Positions 1-5,383 of a stretch of DNA of 5,383 bases are shown here, piece after piece. This DNA is from CAYFMH01 sp964344775 (GTDB taxonomy: Bacteria > Patescibacteriota > Gracilibacteria > UBA4473), in NCBI GenBank assembly GCA_964344775.1, contig CAYFOO010000076.1, forward strand, positions 1-5,383, in the 5' to 3' direction. Made by a program: the position numbers and the translations under genes. Every line of letters begins with the position of its first letter. Positions within the stretch are counted from its first letter, which is position 1. The notes under the pieces are model-generated. The model was not told the origin of the DNA, did not search any database, and saw only the letters and a list, made by a program, of their open reading frames with translations.

Positions 1-1877
1 AAATCTTGTTTCTTCTTCTTTGTGAGTGGAGCTACGTTTTTCAATACTTCTTTGAGTGCTTCTTCAAAAGAAAATTTTGATGGAGTTAAATCCATATTTC
101 CGGATTCCAATCGAGAAAGGCTCAACATATCATTTACTGATTCAATCATTCGTTCATTAGAACAGAGTACGTTAGTTATGGCTTCTTGTTGTTCTTTTTT
201 CAATTTTCCCATATCTCCTGCGAGGAGCATCTCTAGAAACCATCGCATTCCAGCCAGAGGAGTCCGAAGCTGATGAGAAGCAATAGAAACAAATTCTGTT
301 TTCATCCGATCCACCTCTTTTGATTTTGTGATATCTCGTTCGATTCCGAGGAAAAAGATCACTTTTTTTCCTGCTTTGTCCAAAATTGGAGTAATGTGTG
401 CCTCTGCCACATATTCTTCTCCATTTTTTCTTTTATTTTTTACTTCTCCAGAAAATTCTTTTTTATTTTCCAATATTTCTTTCCACATATTTTGATAAAA
501 ATCATCTTCCATAAGTCCTCCCCAGAGTTCACGTCCTCCAGCTTTTTTTCCGATACATTCCTCACGATTAAATCCAGTGATACGCTCTACCGCTTTATTG
601 GCATAAATAATAAATCCCTGAGGATCTGTAATCACAATATGATCAGAAGCATTTGCTACGGCTAATTTGAACTTTTTGAGGTCAGCAGCGAGAAGCTCTG
701 AAGCTGCTTTTTGAGATTGTATTTCTTTGGTTTGATCTTCCACTTTTCTCTTCACCTCTATGTGGGAATCACGAAGAGCTGAAGTCATATTATCAAAAGC
801 TCGAGAAAGCTGACCGATCTCATCATCTCGATCCGTCGCCACTCGATGGTCTAGATTGCCTTTTTGAACTTTTTCGATTCCTTTTTGGAGCTGACGAATC
901 GGTCGAGTAATTTTTTTTGTAATCCAATTGATTAACAAAACAAGAATGAAAATAGAAAAAAGACCGCTTAAAAGATAATGTTTGAGCATGGTATTTAGGG
1001 GGCCAAAAGCAGTCGATTTGTCTTGTTCTGCCAGGATGCACCACCCCATTTCTGGGGCATAAGCATGCCCTCCTAGAACTCCCATGCCACGGTGATTTTT
1101 AAGCATCATTACCTCCTCTTCGTCTTCGTGCTCTTCAATTTCTCCATCTTTTTCAAATTTTTCATAATGTTCTTTACACTCTTCTGAGTGTGCCGTTTCT
1201 ATTTTTTCCCGTTTGATAAATTTTTCATTTTTCACATCTGGTGAAATCAAAAAACCTTCCCGATCAACAATAAGAAGTTCAACCGTCTTTTCCTGATCCA
1301 TTTCTATAATGTTAAAAATAGAACTTAATTTTAACCGAGCGGCAATAACTCCTTCAAAATTTCCATCTTTCATAATTGGAGCAGAAATGACAGAAGAGTC
1401 TTTTTTCAGCATTTCCGAAAAATAAAGTGGACTAACATAAGCTTTTTCTTTCCCCTCTAAAAAATACGATCTATTTTTTTTATTTTGCCCTATCTGATTT
1501 TTATCAGAGGAAGCTATTACATCTCCTAAAGGATCTAAAATAAATATTTCAAAAATATCATGAAATATCGGAAGTTTATTTTTAACCAAATGTTGAGTTA
1601 GTTCTTCAGAAGAACAGTCATCAGCTATGCCTTGATTTAAGTCATACAAACATTGTTTTATTTTTCCATCTGAAGAAAAATCTGTAATTCGTCCTTTCAG
1701 CATCATCAAAAGATGACCTACATGTTTTGCATTTTCTTGTGCCGTAGATTCTAAGCGATGGTGTGTTTCTTCAGTGATTTTTTGTGAAACAAAATAAACA
1801 AAACCTGCAGATATCCCGAGCAAGAGACTGATCGAAACAGTCAAAAATGGAATGAGAATTTTGGTTTTGATTTTCAT
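1..1877 (-). CDS. Membrane sensor histidine kinase (dCACHE-HAMP-PAS-HisKA), 3' end beyond window
   Basis: A two-component sensor kinase that would detect an external signal, autophosphorylate a histidine and pass the phosphate to a response regulator. The 625 visible codons were read through without a stop or frameshift. In order: Lys-rich N-terminus and TM1 (about 7-30); an extracytoplasmic dCACHE-like domain (about 33-298) with the typical RSYF (136-139), YVSP (147-150) and a closing GWCILAEQ (278-285); TM2 (about 302-318); HAMP (about 319-371) with a P326 and DEIGQL; a coiled-coil linker; PAS/PAC (about 401-517) ending GIERDITK; and HisKA with H-box SHQLRTPL, phospho-acceptor H535. The catalytic ATPase domain is off the left edge, so activity cannot be judged. 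Odd points are Gln at H+1 and an acidic, His-containing stretch at 226-255 in the sensor. The start is the first ATG, directly before a signal-anchor-like helix and downstream of an extended -10. It is divergent from the response regulator, its probable partner. The ligand is unknown. Confidence 0.93.
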   Translation of the reverse strand, partial: MKIKTKILIPFLTVSISLLLGISAGFVYFVSQKITEETHHRLESTAQENAKHVGHLLMMLKGRITDFSSDGKIKQCLYDLNQGIADDCSSEELTQHLVKNKLPIFHDIFEIFILDPLGDVIASSDKNQIGQNKKNRSYFLEGKEKAYVSPLYFSEMLKKDSSVISAPIMKDGNFEGVIAARLKLSSIFNIIEMDQEKTVELLIVDREGFLISPDVKNEKFIKREKIETAHSEECKEHYEKFEKDGEIEEHEDEEEVMMLKNHRGMGVLGGHAYAPEMGWCILAEQDKSTAFGPLNTMLKHYLLSGLFSIFILVLLINWITKKITRPIRQLQKGIEKVQKGNLDHRVATDRDDEIGQLSRAFDNMTSALRDSHIEVKRKVEDQTKEIQSQKAASELLAADLKKFKLAVANASDHIVITDPQGFIIYANKAVERITGFNREECIGKKAGGRELWGGLMEDDFYQNMWKEILENKKEFSGEVKNKRKNGEEYVAEAHITPILDKAGKKVIFFLGIERDITKSKEVDRMKTEFVSIASHQLRTPLAGMRWFLEMLLAGDMGKLKKEQQEAITNVLCSNERMIESVNDMLSLSRLESGNMDLTPSKFSFEEALKEVLKNVAPLTKKKKQD

Positions 1878-1898
1878 AGGAATACAAAAATTCTAAGC

Positions 1899-1907
1899 AT
1901 TATACCA
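1899..1907 (-). promoter_or_regulatory. Extended -10 promoter for the histidine kinase
   Basis: Read on the minus strand, TGG-TATAAT is a perfect -10 hexamer (1899-1904) preceded by the TGn extension (1905-1907). No convincing -35 lies 16-18 bp upstream, which is tolerated for extended -10 promoters. The expected transcript start, near 1892, leaves a leader of about 15 nt before the ATG at 1877. That leader has no Shine-Dalgarno motif. Predicted from sequence only. Confidence 0.6.
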
Positions 1908-1934
1908 AAATAAAAGGAAAAAAGCCACAAAAAA

Positions 1935-1962
1935 TTTGCATTTTTAAAAAAAACACTACAAT
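1935..1962 (+). promoter_or_regulatory. Candidate promoter for the response regulator
   Basis: TACAAT (1957-1962) matches five of six -10 consensus positions. TTTGCA (1935-1940) is a weak -35 candidate at 16 bp spacing. Transcription would start around 1968-1970, only a few bases before the ATG at 1974, so the mRNA would be almost leaderless. The -35 region lies inside a small inverted repeat (AAAAAT, 4 bp, ATTTTT at 1930-1945). The AT-rich background makes chance matches possible. Confidence 0.4.
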
Positions 1963-1973
1963 GAAAAGCAATC

Positions 1974-2296
1974 ATGAAAATTTTGGTAGCTGAGGACGAT
2001 CCAACTCTCTGTCAAGCGTATGAAAAAATGTTCTCCCATGCGGATGGGAAAAGTGAGGTTTTTTTGGCTCAAAATGGGCAAGAAGCTATTGATTTGATTG
2101 ACAAAGAATCACCAAATTTAATTTTGCTTGACCTCATGATGCCAGAAGTAGATGGTTTTGGGGTATTAGAATACCTCAATGAAACCGGGAAAATTGAGAC
2201 AACGACCGTGTTTGTACTGACCAACCTCGCTACTGATGAAGATCGAGAAAAAGCCATGGACCTCGGAGCTACCGACTACATCGTGAAGTCAAATGT
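1974..2296 (+). CDS. Response regulator receiver (REC) domain protein, 3' end lost in assembly gap
   Basis: A CheY-like receiver domain that would accept phosphate from a histidine kinase, most simply the divergently encoded kinase next door. There are 107 complete codons before the N run. The key residues are all present: acid pocket D8 and D9, phospho-acceptor D53 within LILLDLMMPEVDG, switch residue T83 in VLTNL, and K105 in DYIVKS. The missing tail would include the last receiver helix, and the gap hides whether any output domain follows. In style the protein resembles the small single-domain regulators common in Patescibacteria. The start ATG at 1974 places the first beta strand (KILVAED) immediately at the N-terminus, as is usual. 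No Shine-Dalgarno motif precedes it. An apparent reading frame continuing through the Ns to 2444 is an artefact, because the sequence after the gap is antisense to the lipoprotein gene. Confidence 0.93.
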
Positions 2297-2396
2297 NNNN
2301 NNNNNNNNNNNNNNNNNNNNNNNNNNNNNNNNNNNNNNNNNNNNNNNNNNNNNNNNNNNNNNNNNNNNNNNNNNNNNNNNNNNNNNNNNNNNNNNN
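2297..2396. other. Assembly gap (100 N)
   Basis: Exactly 100 consecutive N, the usual placeholder for a scaffold join of unknown length. It removes the 3' end of the response regulator and all but about 15 bp of the region between it and the lipoprotein stop. Terminators or further genes could be hidden here, and the true distance between the two flanks is not known. Confidence 0.98.
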
Positions 2397-2411
2397 AAAT
2401 TAAATTTTAAA

Positions 2412-4295
2412 CTAGATCGCTCCTGGGACGCCTCGTTCTTTTAGCTTACTTAAATATTCATTTTGTCTTTCGATAGACGTGGTAGGATCAAAGTGATTGT
2501 ATCCAGCCGCCACTTTTCCTTCTAACCATAATTGTCCATTTGAAACCGCATCCATGTTATGTCGGAAAGTAGCGGAAAGTACTCTTGGTTCATTTTCTCG
2601 ATGAACTAATTCTGGATTATTTAAATCCTCCCCAAAAAAAGCTCCTGCATATTCTCCTTTTTGAAAAATTACACGAATATTTCTGGTTGGATCCCAAACC
2701 ACTACGCGACCAGAACTATCTGGGTGTTTATTCCCTGGTTTTACTTCTTTTTTTGAATCTTTTTCTGGAGTAGCAATTACTTTCCCATTTCGATATTGCC
2801 GTACAAACTCATCCATCCTGTGTTCGTCCAACATATCAGCTGCATCAAAAACAAAAAACTTATATCCATTAGGACCAGTAAAAACTGTTACTTGCCCTGT
2901 GTTTTCAAGTTTTTCATGTGAAATAACATAATGCTCTGTCTCATAAACGGTTTCTTCTTTTACTTCCTCATAATCTCCCACAGTCACTCCAGCAATAGCG
3001 ACTTCCACGTCAAACCCAAGAGATCCACTATCACTTGTAGATCGGAATTCAGCATGTTCTCCTACTTTTTCATGATGAACACTGGCCGCTCTTATCCATT
3101 TGCTGTGTTTTAAGCGTTTTGAATCTAAACGTAAAAGAGAAAAATTATTATCAGATGGGGACTCGCCGTCCACTATTTCATAATCTCTTTTTTTTTGTTC
3201 TAACCAATAAAACAATACATCGGCCATAACAATTTCTCGTGTATAATGTCCTCCATACTTTGTTTTTAAATGATTACGTAGATCACGAATAGCCAAAAAA
3301 TCTTCCTTACTTAAAACTCCATCACCATTGATGTCGTCTGCGTGACTAATCTCTCCATCCGTATTGATATCAAGAAGTGCAAACGCCACATAAACAGCTT
3401 TTTCATGATCAATTCCAAATTCTGCTGCAATTGCATCTACCAAAAGATTAGTGATTTCTTGTTTGTAATCATGGTTTTCTGGAAGTTTAAAAACGGCTTC
3501 TTGAATATTTTTTTCAATTATCAAATTTTGAACTAATTGGCGTATCTCTGGAAACTCTGGAGCTAGATCTTTCCCAGTTAATACACCATCTCCATCATGA
3601 TCATATTTATTCAATATAGCTAAAGAAACAGAACCTCTTATAGGGCCAGCATCTTCTTTCCATTTATATCCATGGCTAAAATAATCTGCCAGATGCTTAT
3701 TATCTTCATGTTGACGATAGCTCCATTTCCATTTTTTACCTAATACATAATCTATAGCTACGGAAACTACATCTCTATAGTCATAAACTCCATCTTTATT
3801 GGAATCGACGTCTTCAATTCTTTTTGAGATAACTGCTTCTACAATTTTATCAGCATCTTCCTCAGACCACCCTTGATCAAGTGCCCAATCTCTTACGACT
3901 TTTCTTTGATTAAGAGCTTCAATACGCAAAGCTTTAGTGGCAACACCTATTACATCTTTGTGGTCATAAATTCCATCTTCATTTTTATCCTGACGTCTTG
4001 ATAGTTCTTTACAATGATTAACAATAGCTTGCCTTTCTTTCGGTCTAGTATCTCTAAATTTTGATCTAGGTTTAGATTGGCCATCTGACAAATTCCAAGA
4101 TTGATCTCCACTAATCCCAGTATTAATAATAAGCCCCACAGAAGTAGCTATTCTTTTTTGACACCCAGTTACTGATTCTCCTGGTATAAATTTTTTTTCT
4201 TTCACTGCTTCAGAAACTCCCGTCTCAGCCTCACAAGCCCCTAAAGCAAATGCTCCAGCCAAAGCCAATAGCGTTTTCGGTTTATTAAGTGCCAT
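2412..4295 (-). CDS. Secreted lipoprotein with five EF-hand-type calcium loops, function unknown
   Basis: A complete 627-residue protein ending in TAG. The N-terminus is a lipoprotein signal peptide: K5 and K7, a hydrophobic stretch 8-17, then lipobox L18-G19-A20-C21. The mature protein should therefore be lipid-anchored at C21 on the outer face of the cytoplasmic membrane. The first half is helical and carries five DxNxDG/DxDxDG loops at residues 103-114, 164-175, 232-243, 309-320 and 321-332, as in EF-hand or dockerin-like calcium sites. Loops 1 and 2 belong to a duplicated unit 61 residues apart, and loops 4 and 5 abut with no linker. From about 400 to 627 the sequence looks beta-rich (for example GRVVVWDP, VTVFTGPNGYKFFVFD) and I recognise no family. 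C45 and C95 are the only cysteines besides the lipid anchor and could form a disulfide. The gene is divergent from the transporter and converges on the response regulator. Calcium binding is inferred; the biological role is unknown. Confidence 0.9.
   Translation of the reverse strand: MALNKPKTLLALAGAFALGACEAETGVSEAVKEKKFIPGESVTGCQKRIATSVGLIINTGISGDQSWNLSDGQSKPRSKFRDTRPKERQAIVNHCKELSRRQDKNEDGIYDHKDVIGVATKALRIEALNQRKVVRDWALDQGWSEEDADKIVEAVISKRIEDVDSNKDGVYDYRDVVSVAIDYVLGKKWKWSYRQHEDNKHLADYFSHGYKWKEDAGPIRGSVSLAILNKYDHDGDGVLTGKDLAPEFPEIRQLVQNLIIEKNIQEAVFKLPENHDYKQEITNLLVDAIAAEFGIDHEKAVYVAFALLDINTDGEISHADDINGDGVLSKEDFLAIRDLRNHLKTKYGGHYTREIVMADVLFYWLEQKKRDYEIVDGESPSDNNFSLLRLDSKRLKHSKWIRAASVHHEKVGEHAEFRSTSDSGSLGFDVEVAIAGVTVGDYEEVKEETVYETEHYVISHEKLENTGQVTVFTGPNGYKFFVFDAADMLDEHRMDEFVRQYRNGKVIATPEKDSKKEVKPGNKHPDSSGRVVVWDPTRNIRVIFQKGEYAGAFFGEDLNNPELVHRENEPRVLSATFRHNMDAVSNGQLWLEGKVAAGYNHFDPTTSIERQNEYLSKLKERGVPGAI
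3300..3371 (-). other. Fourth and fifth EF-hand-type loops, directly abutting
   Basis: Residues 309-320 (DINTDGEISHAD) and 321-332 (DINGDGVLSKED) are two 12-residue calcium-loop patterns with no linker between them. Classical EF-hand pairs are separated by helices, so this block may fold more like a thrombospondin type 3 or related calcium-loop array, or only one of the two may be a true EF-hand. Confidence 0.7.
3567..3602 (-). other. Third EF-hand-type loop of the lipoprotein
   Basis: Residues 232-243 read D-H-D-G-D-G-V-L-T-G-K-D. This is the closest of the five to the canonical EF-hand loop: acidic residues at 1, 3 and 5, Gly at 6, hydrophobic at 8, and an acidic residue (Asp rather than the usual Glu) at 12. 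Confidence 0.75.
3747..3989 (-). repeat. Duplicated EF-loop-plus-helix unit inside the lipoprotein gene
   Basis: Residues 103-122 (DNA 3930-3989) and 164-183 (3747-3806) align without gaps with ten identities in twenty. They share the D-x-N-x-D-G-x-Y-D-x-x-D-V core followed by a hydrophobic helix. The matching DNA also retains similarity (tcataaa.tccatctt in both) at a 183-bp offset, consistent with an old internal duplication of a 61-residue module. Confidence 0.7.
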
Positions 4296-4317
4296 TTTTA
4301 AAAATTAATTCAACGTC

Positions 4318-4345
4318 TTTTTATTAAATTTTTACATGCTGTCAA
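4318..4345 (-). promoter_or_regulatory. Candidate promoter for the lipoprotein
   Basis: On the minus strand there is a perfect -35 TTGACA (4340-4345), a 16-bp spacer and a weak -10 TAAAAA (4318-4323, four of six). Transcription would begin near 4311, giving a leader of about 16 nt before the ATG at 4295. That leader is A/T-only near the start codon and has no Shine-Dalgarno motif. Confidence 0.5.
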
Positions 4346-4356
4346 ATTTTCATTTG
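4343..4356. promoter_or_regulatory. Inverted repeat between two divergent promoters, possible operator
   Basis: CAAAT (4343-4347), 4 bp, ATTTG (4352-4356) is a perfect 5-bp inverted repeat. It overlaps the -35 of the lipoprotein promoter on one side and the -35 of the transporter promoter on the other. A protein bound here could affect both genes. The arms are short and AT-rich, so chance is a serious alternative. Confidence 0.25.
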
Positions 4357-4382
4357 CTTTTTATGCATTTTTGTGCTAAAAT
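4354..4382 (+). promoter_or_regulatory. Candidate promoter for the transporter
   Basis: TTGCTT (4354-4359) and TAAAAT (4377-4382) are separated by 17 bp, with a TG extension just before the -10 (TGC at 4374-4376). The -10 matches five of six consensus positions. The predicted start near 4389 gives a leader of about 40 nt that is almost entirely A/T and has no Shine-Dalgarno motif before the ATG at 4428. Confidence 0.5.
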
Positions 4383-4427
4383 ATCTAGCAATATCAAAGA
4401 AAATATATCAAAAAAATAAAAATTAAA

Positions 4428-5383
4428 ATGTTGCAAGCTATTTATAAAAAACTTCAAATCGCTGAACACGAGCAATCTCGTGTAAAAATGGCGTGGAGTT
4501 TGCGACTTTTTTACCAAATTGGATTTGTGGTGTCTTGGACGATTATCACCGCCCTTTTTGTAGAAAAATTTGGAATTGGGAACCTTCTCTGGTTGTTTTT
4601 AATTGATGCGGTTTTGTTTCTCGGAGGGACAATTGTTATTAGCTTTTTTGCAAATAAGATAAAAAGCGAGCGATTTCTACTGGGAACCGTATTTTTTACC
4701 CTGCTTTTCATCGCGTTGGCTTTTCATTTCAAAGAAACAGAATTTGGCTTTTTTGTTTTTGCTCTCCTGGCAAAAGATCTTTTCTTTGCCCGGATAAATA
4801 TGGCACTGCATCGTCAGACAGAGGAGTTATTTTCACCCGCGGAAGCACAAAAATACATTCCGATTATAGATTCTGCAATCACTATTGGATCTATCTTAGG
4901 GGCAGGATTATTGATTCAATTGCTTCATTTTTTCCCGGAGCAAGCAGTTCTAGGATTGTGGGCGGCCTCTGTGGCAGGCATTGGTATTTTAACTTTTTTT
5001 ATGCCAAAATTACTCCATTTTTTGCCACGATTTGAATCAGAACCAGAAAGCGAGAGTCGTAAAAATGAACTTGTCGAAGCCGGTAAAAATATAAAAAAGC
5101 ATCATTTTTTACGTAATCTTTTGTTTCTAGTTCTCTTCCAAACAATTTTATTTACCTTCATCGAAGTTGAATTTACCCGAGAAGTACAGCATGAAATTGC
5201 CCATGAAGCAGGCCATCATGAAGAGGTTTCACACTTTGATCTCAAAGATTTGCAGGCGTCACTTTTCACAGATGCCAAAGAAAAAATGGTTGAAGTTGGT
5301 CATGCCACCAAAGAAAAAGCCCATGAAATCTCCAGTGGTTTAATTACGCACGAAAAGTTGGCCCATGATCTGGGTATGTTTCA
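4428..5383 (+). CDS. Polytopic transporter, ATP/ADP-translocase-like (Npt/TLC-type MFS fold), 3' end beyond window
   Basis: The first 318 residues of an integral membrane protein. After an amphipathic N-terminal segment (ending near residue 25), likely membrane spans are about 26-44, 52-74, 82-98, 104-126, 144-169, 175-201 and 230-252. A charged loop (202-229) between spans six and seven fits the central cytoplasmic loop of MFS-type carriers. The segment LFSPAEAQKYIPIIDSA followed by GSILGAGLL resembles the LF.PREAKRLFPLI..GG.LG.ILGG region of ATP/ADP-translocase-like proteins, and FTFIEVEF in span seven resembles their VDYQF motif. Classical members exchange nucleotides, but distant bacterial members have unproven substrates, so the substrate here is open. 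After span seven comes an unusual His-rich insertion (about 253-315). The first ATG is preferred over M21 because the family has a similar basic/acidic N-terminal lead (E..RVK) before span one. It is divergent from the lipoprotein. Confidence 0.7.
   Translation, partial: MLQAIYKKLQIAEHEQSRVKMAWSLRLFYQIGFVVSWTIITALFVEKFGIGNLLWLFLIDAVLFLGGTIVISFFANKIKSERFLLGTVFFTLLFIALAFHFKETEFGFFVFALLAKDLFFARINMALHRQTEELFSPAEAQKYIPIIDSAITIGSILGAGLLIQLLHFFPEQAVLGLWAASVAGIGILTFFMPKLLHFLPRFESEPESESRKNELVEAGKNIKKHHFLRNLLFLVLFQTILFTFIEVEFTREVQHEIAHEAGHHEEVSHFDLKDLQASLFTDAKEKMVEVGHATKEKAHEISSGLITHEKLAHDLGMF

Noticed and set aside
22..1044. Short frames at 22-273 (+), 396-665 (+) and 823-1044 (-)
   Set aside because: All overlap the intact histidine kinase frame and encode low-complexity, family-less peptides. 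They are shadows.
1961..1993. Ten-codon frame starting at ATG 1961 and overlapping the regulator start
   Set aside because: It begins within the predicted -10 element and has no ribosome binding site, so it is unlikely to be transcribed from its own start.
1974..2444. Continuous 156-codon frame through the N run
   Set aside because: The frame is open only because Ns cannot encode a stop. The part after the gap is antisense to the end of the lipoprotein gene, and the real length of the gap is unknown.
4296..4340. T-rich runs in the intergenic region as a terminator
   Set aside because: No GC-containing stem precedes the T runs, and both flanking genes point away from the region, so no transcript needs to end there.
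1937..4372. Shared 9-mer TGCATTTTT at 1937-1945 and 4364-4372
   Set aside because: It occurs in both promoter regions on the plus strand but at different distances from the -10, and is mostly T in AT-rich DNA, so chance is the simpler reading.
2069..4711. Short frames at 2069-2257 (-), 2585-2773 (+), 2931-3113 (+), 3342-3536 (+) and 4511-4711 (-)
   Set aside because: They lie antisense to the regulator, lipoprotein and transporter genes, have no start signals and no recognisable domain.
5190..5222. Transporter loop as an active metzincin-type protease
   Set aside because: The third zinc ligand position is Glu, there is no protease fold around it, and the stretch lies in a short His/Glu-rich loop where such a match can arise by chance. 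Kept only as a possible metal-binding feature.
1..5383. Alternative genetic code (UGA as Gly)
   Set aside because: None of the roughly 1,677 readable codons is TGA, and the glycine positions use ordinary GGN codons, so the standard bacterial code fits.

Overview
The window is an AT-rich chromosomal segment with four protein genes and two short divergent promoter regions. A run of exactly 100 N (2297-2396) is a scaffold gap. No RNA gene, mobile element or CRISPR array is visible. The most likely source is a Patescibacteria/CPR-type bacterium or a relative. The reasons are the H-box style of the histidine kinase (ASHQLRTPL...RW), the response-regulator ending style (VLTNL..., GATDYIVKSN), and starts without Shine-Dalgarno motifs. 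This assignment is an inference from protein style, not proof. About 1,677 codons can be read in the four frames and none is TGA, which argues against the UGA=Gly lineages (Gracilibacteria/Absconditabacteria).

Layout, left to right. (1) Positions 1-1877, minus strand: a membrane sensor histidine kinase with dCACHE-like sensor, HAMP, PAS and HisKA parts. Its ATPase domain lies beyond the left edge. (2) Positions 1878-1973: a divergent promoter region. (3) From 1974, plus strand: a response-regulator receiver domain cut off by the N gap. (4) Positions 2412-4295, minus strand: a complete 627-residue lipoprotein with five EF-hand-type calcium loops and an unrecognised C-terminal half. (5) Positions 4296-4427: a second divergent promoter region with back-to-back -35 elements and a small inverted repeat. 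(6) From 4428, plus strand: the first 318 residues of a multi-spanning transporter resembling the ATP/ADP-translocase-like (Npt/TLC) branch of MFS-type carriers. It runs off the right edge and carries a His-rich loop insertion.

The kinase and regulator are divergently transcribed neighbours and probably form a two-component pair. The lipoprotein and transporter share the second promoter region, so they may be co-regulated. Three of the four products place sizeable domains outside the membrane: the kinase sensor, the lipoprotein, and the transporter insertion. All three are rich in acidic residues or histidines that could bind metal ions. A link to divalent cations or envelope state is therefore plausible but untested.
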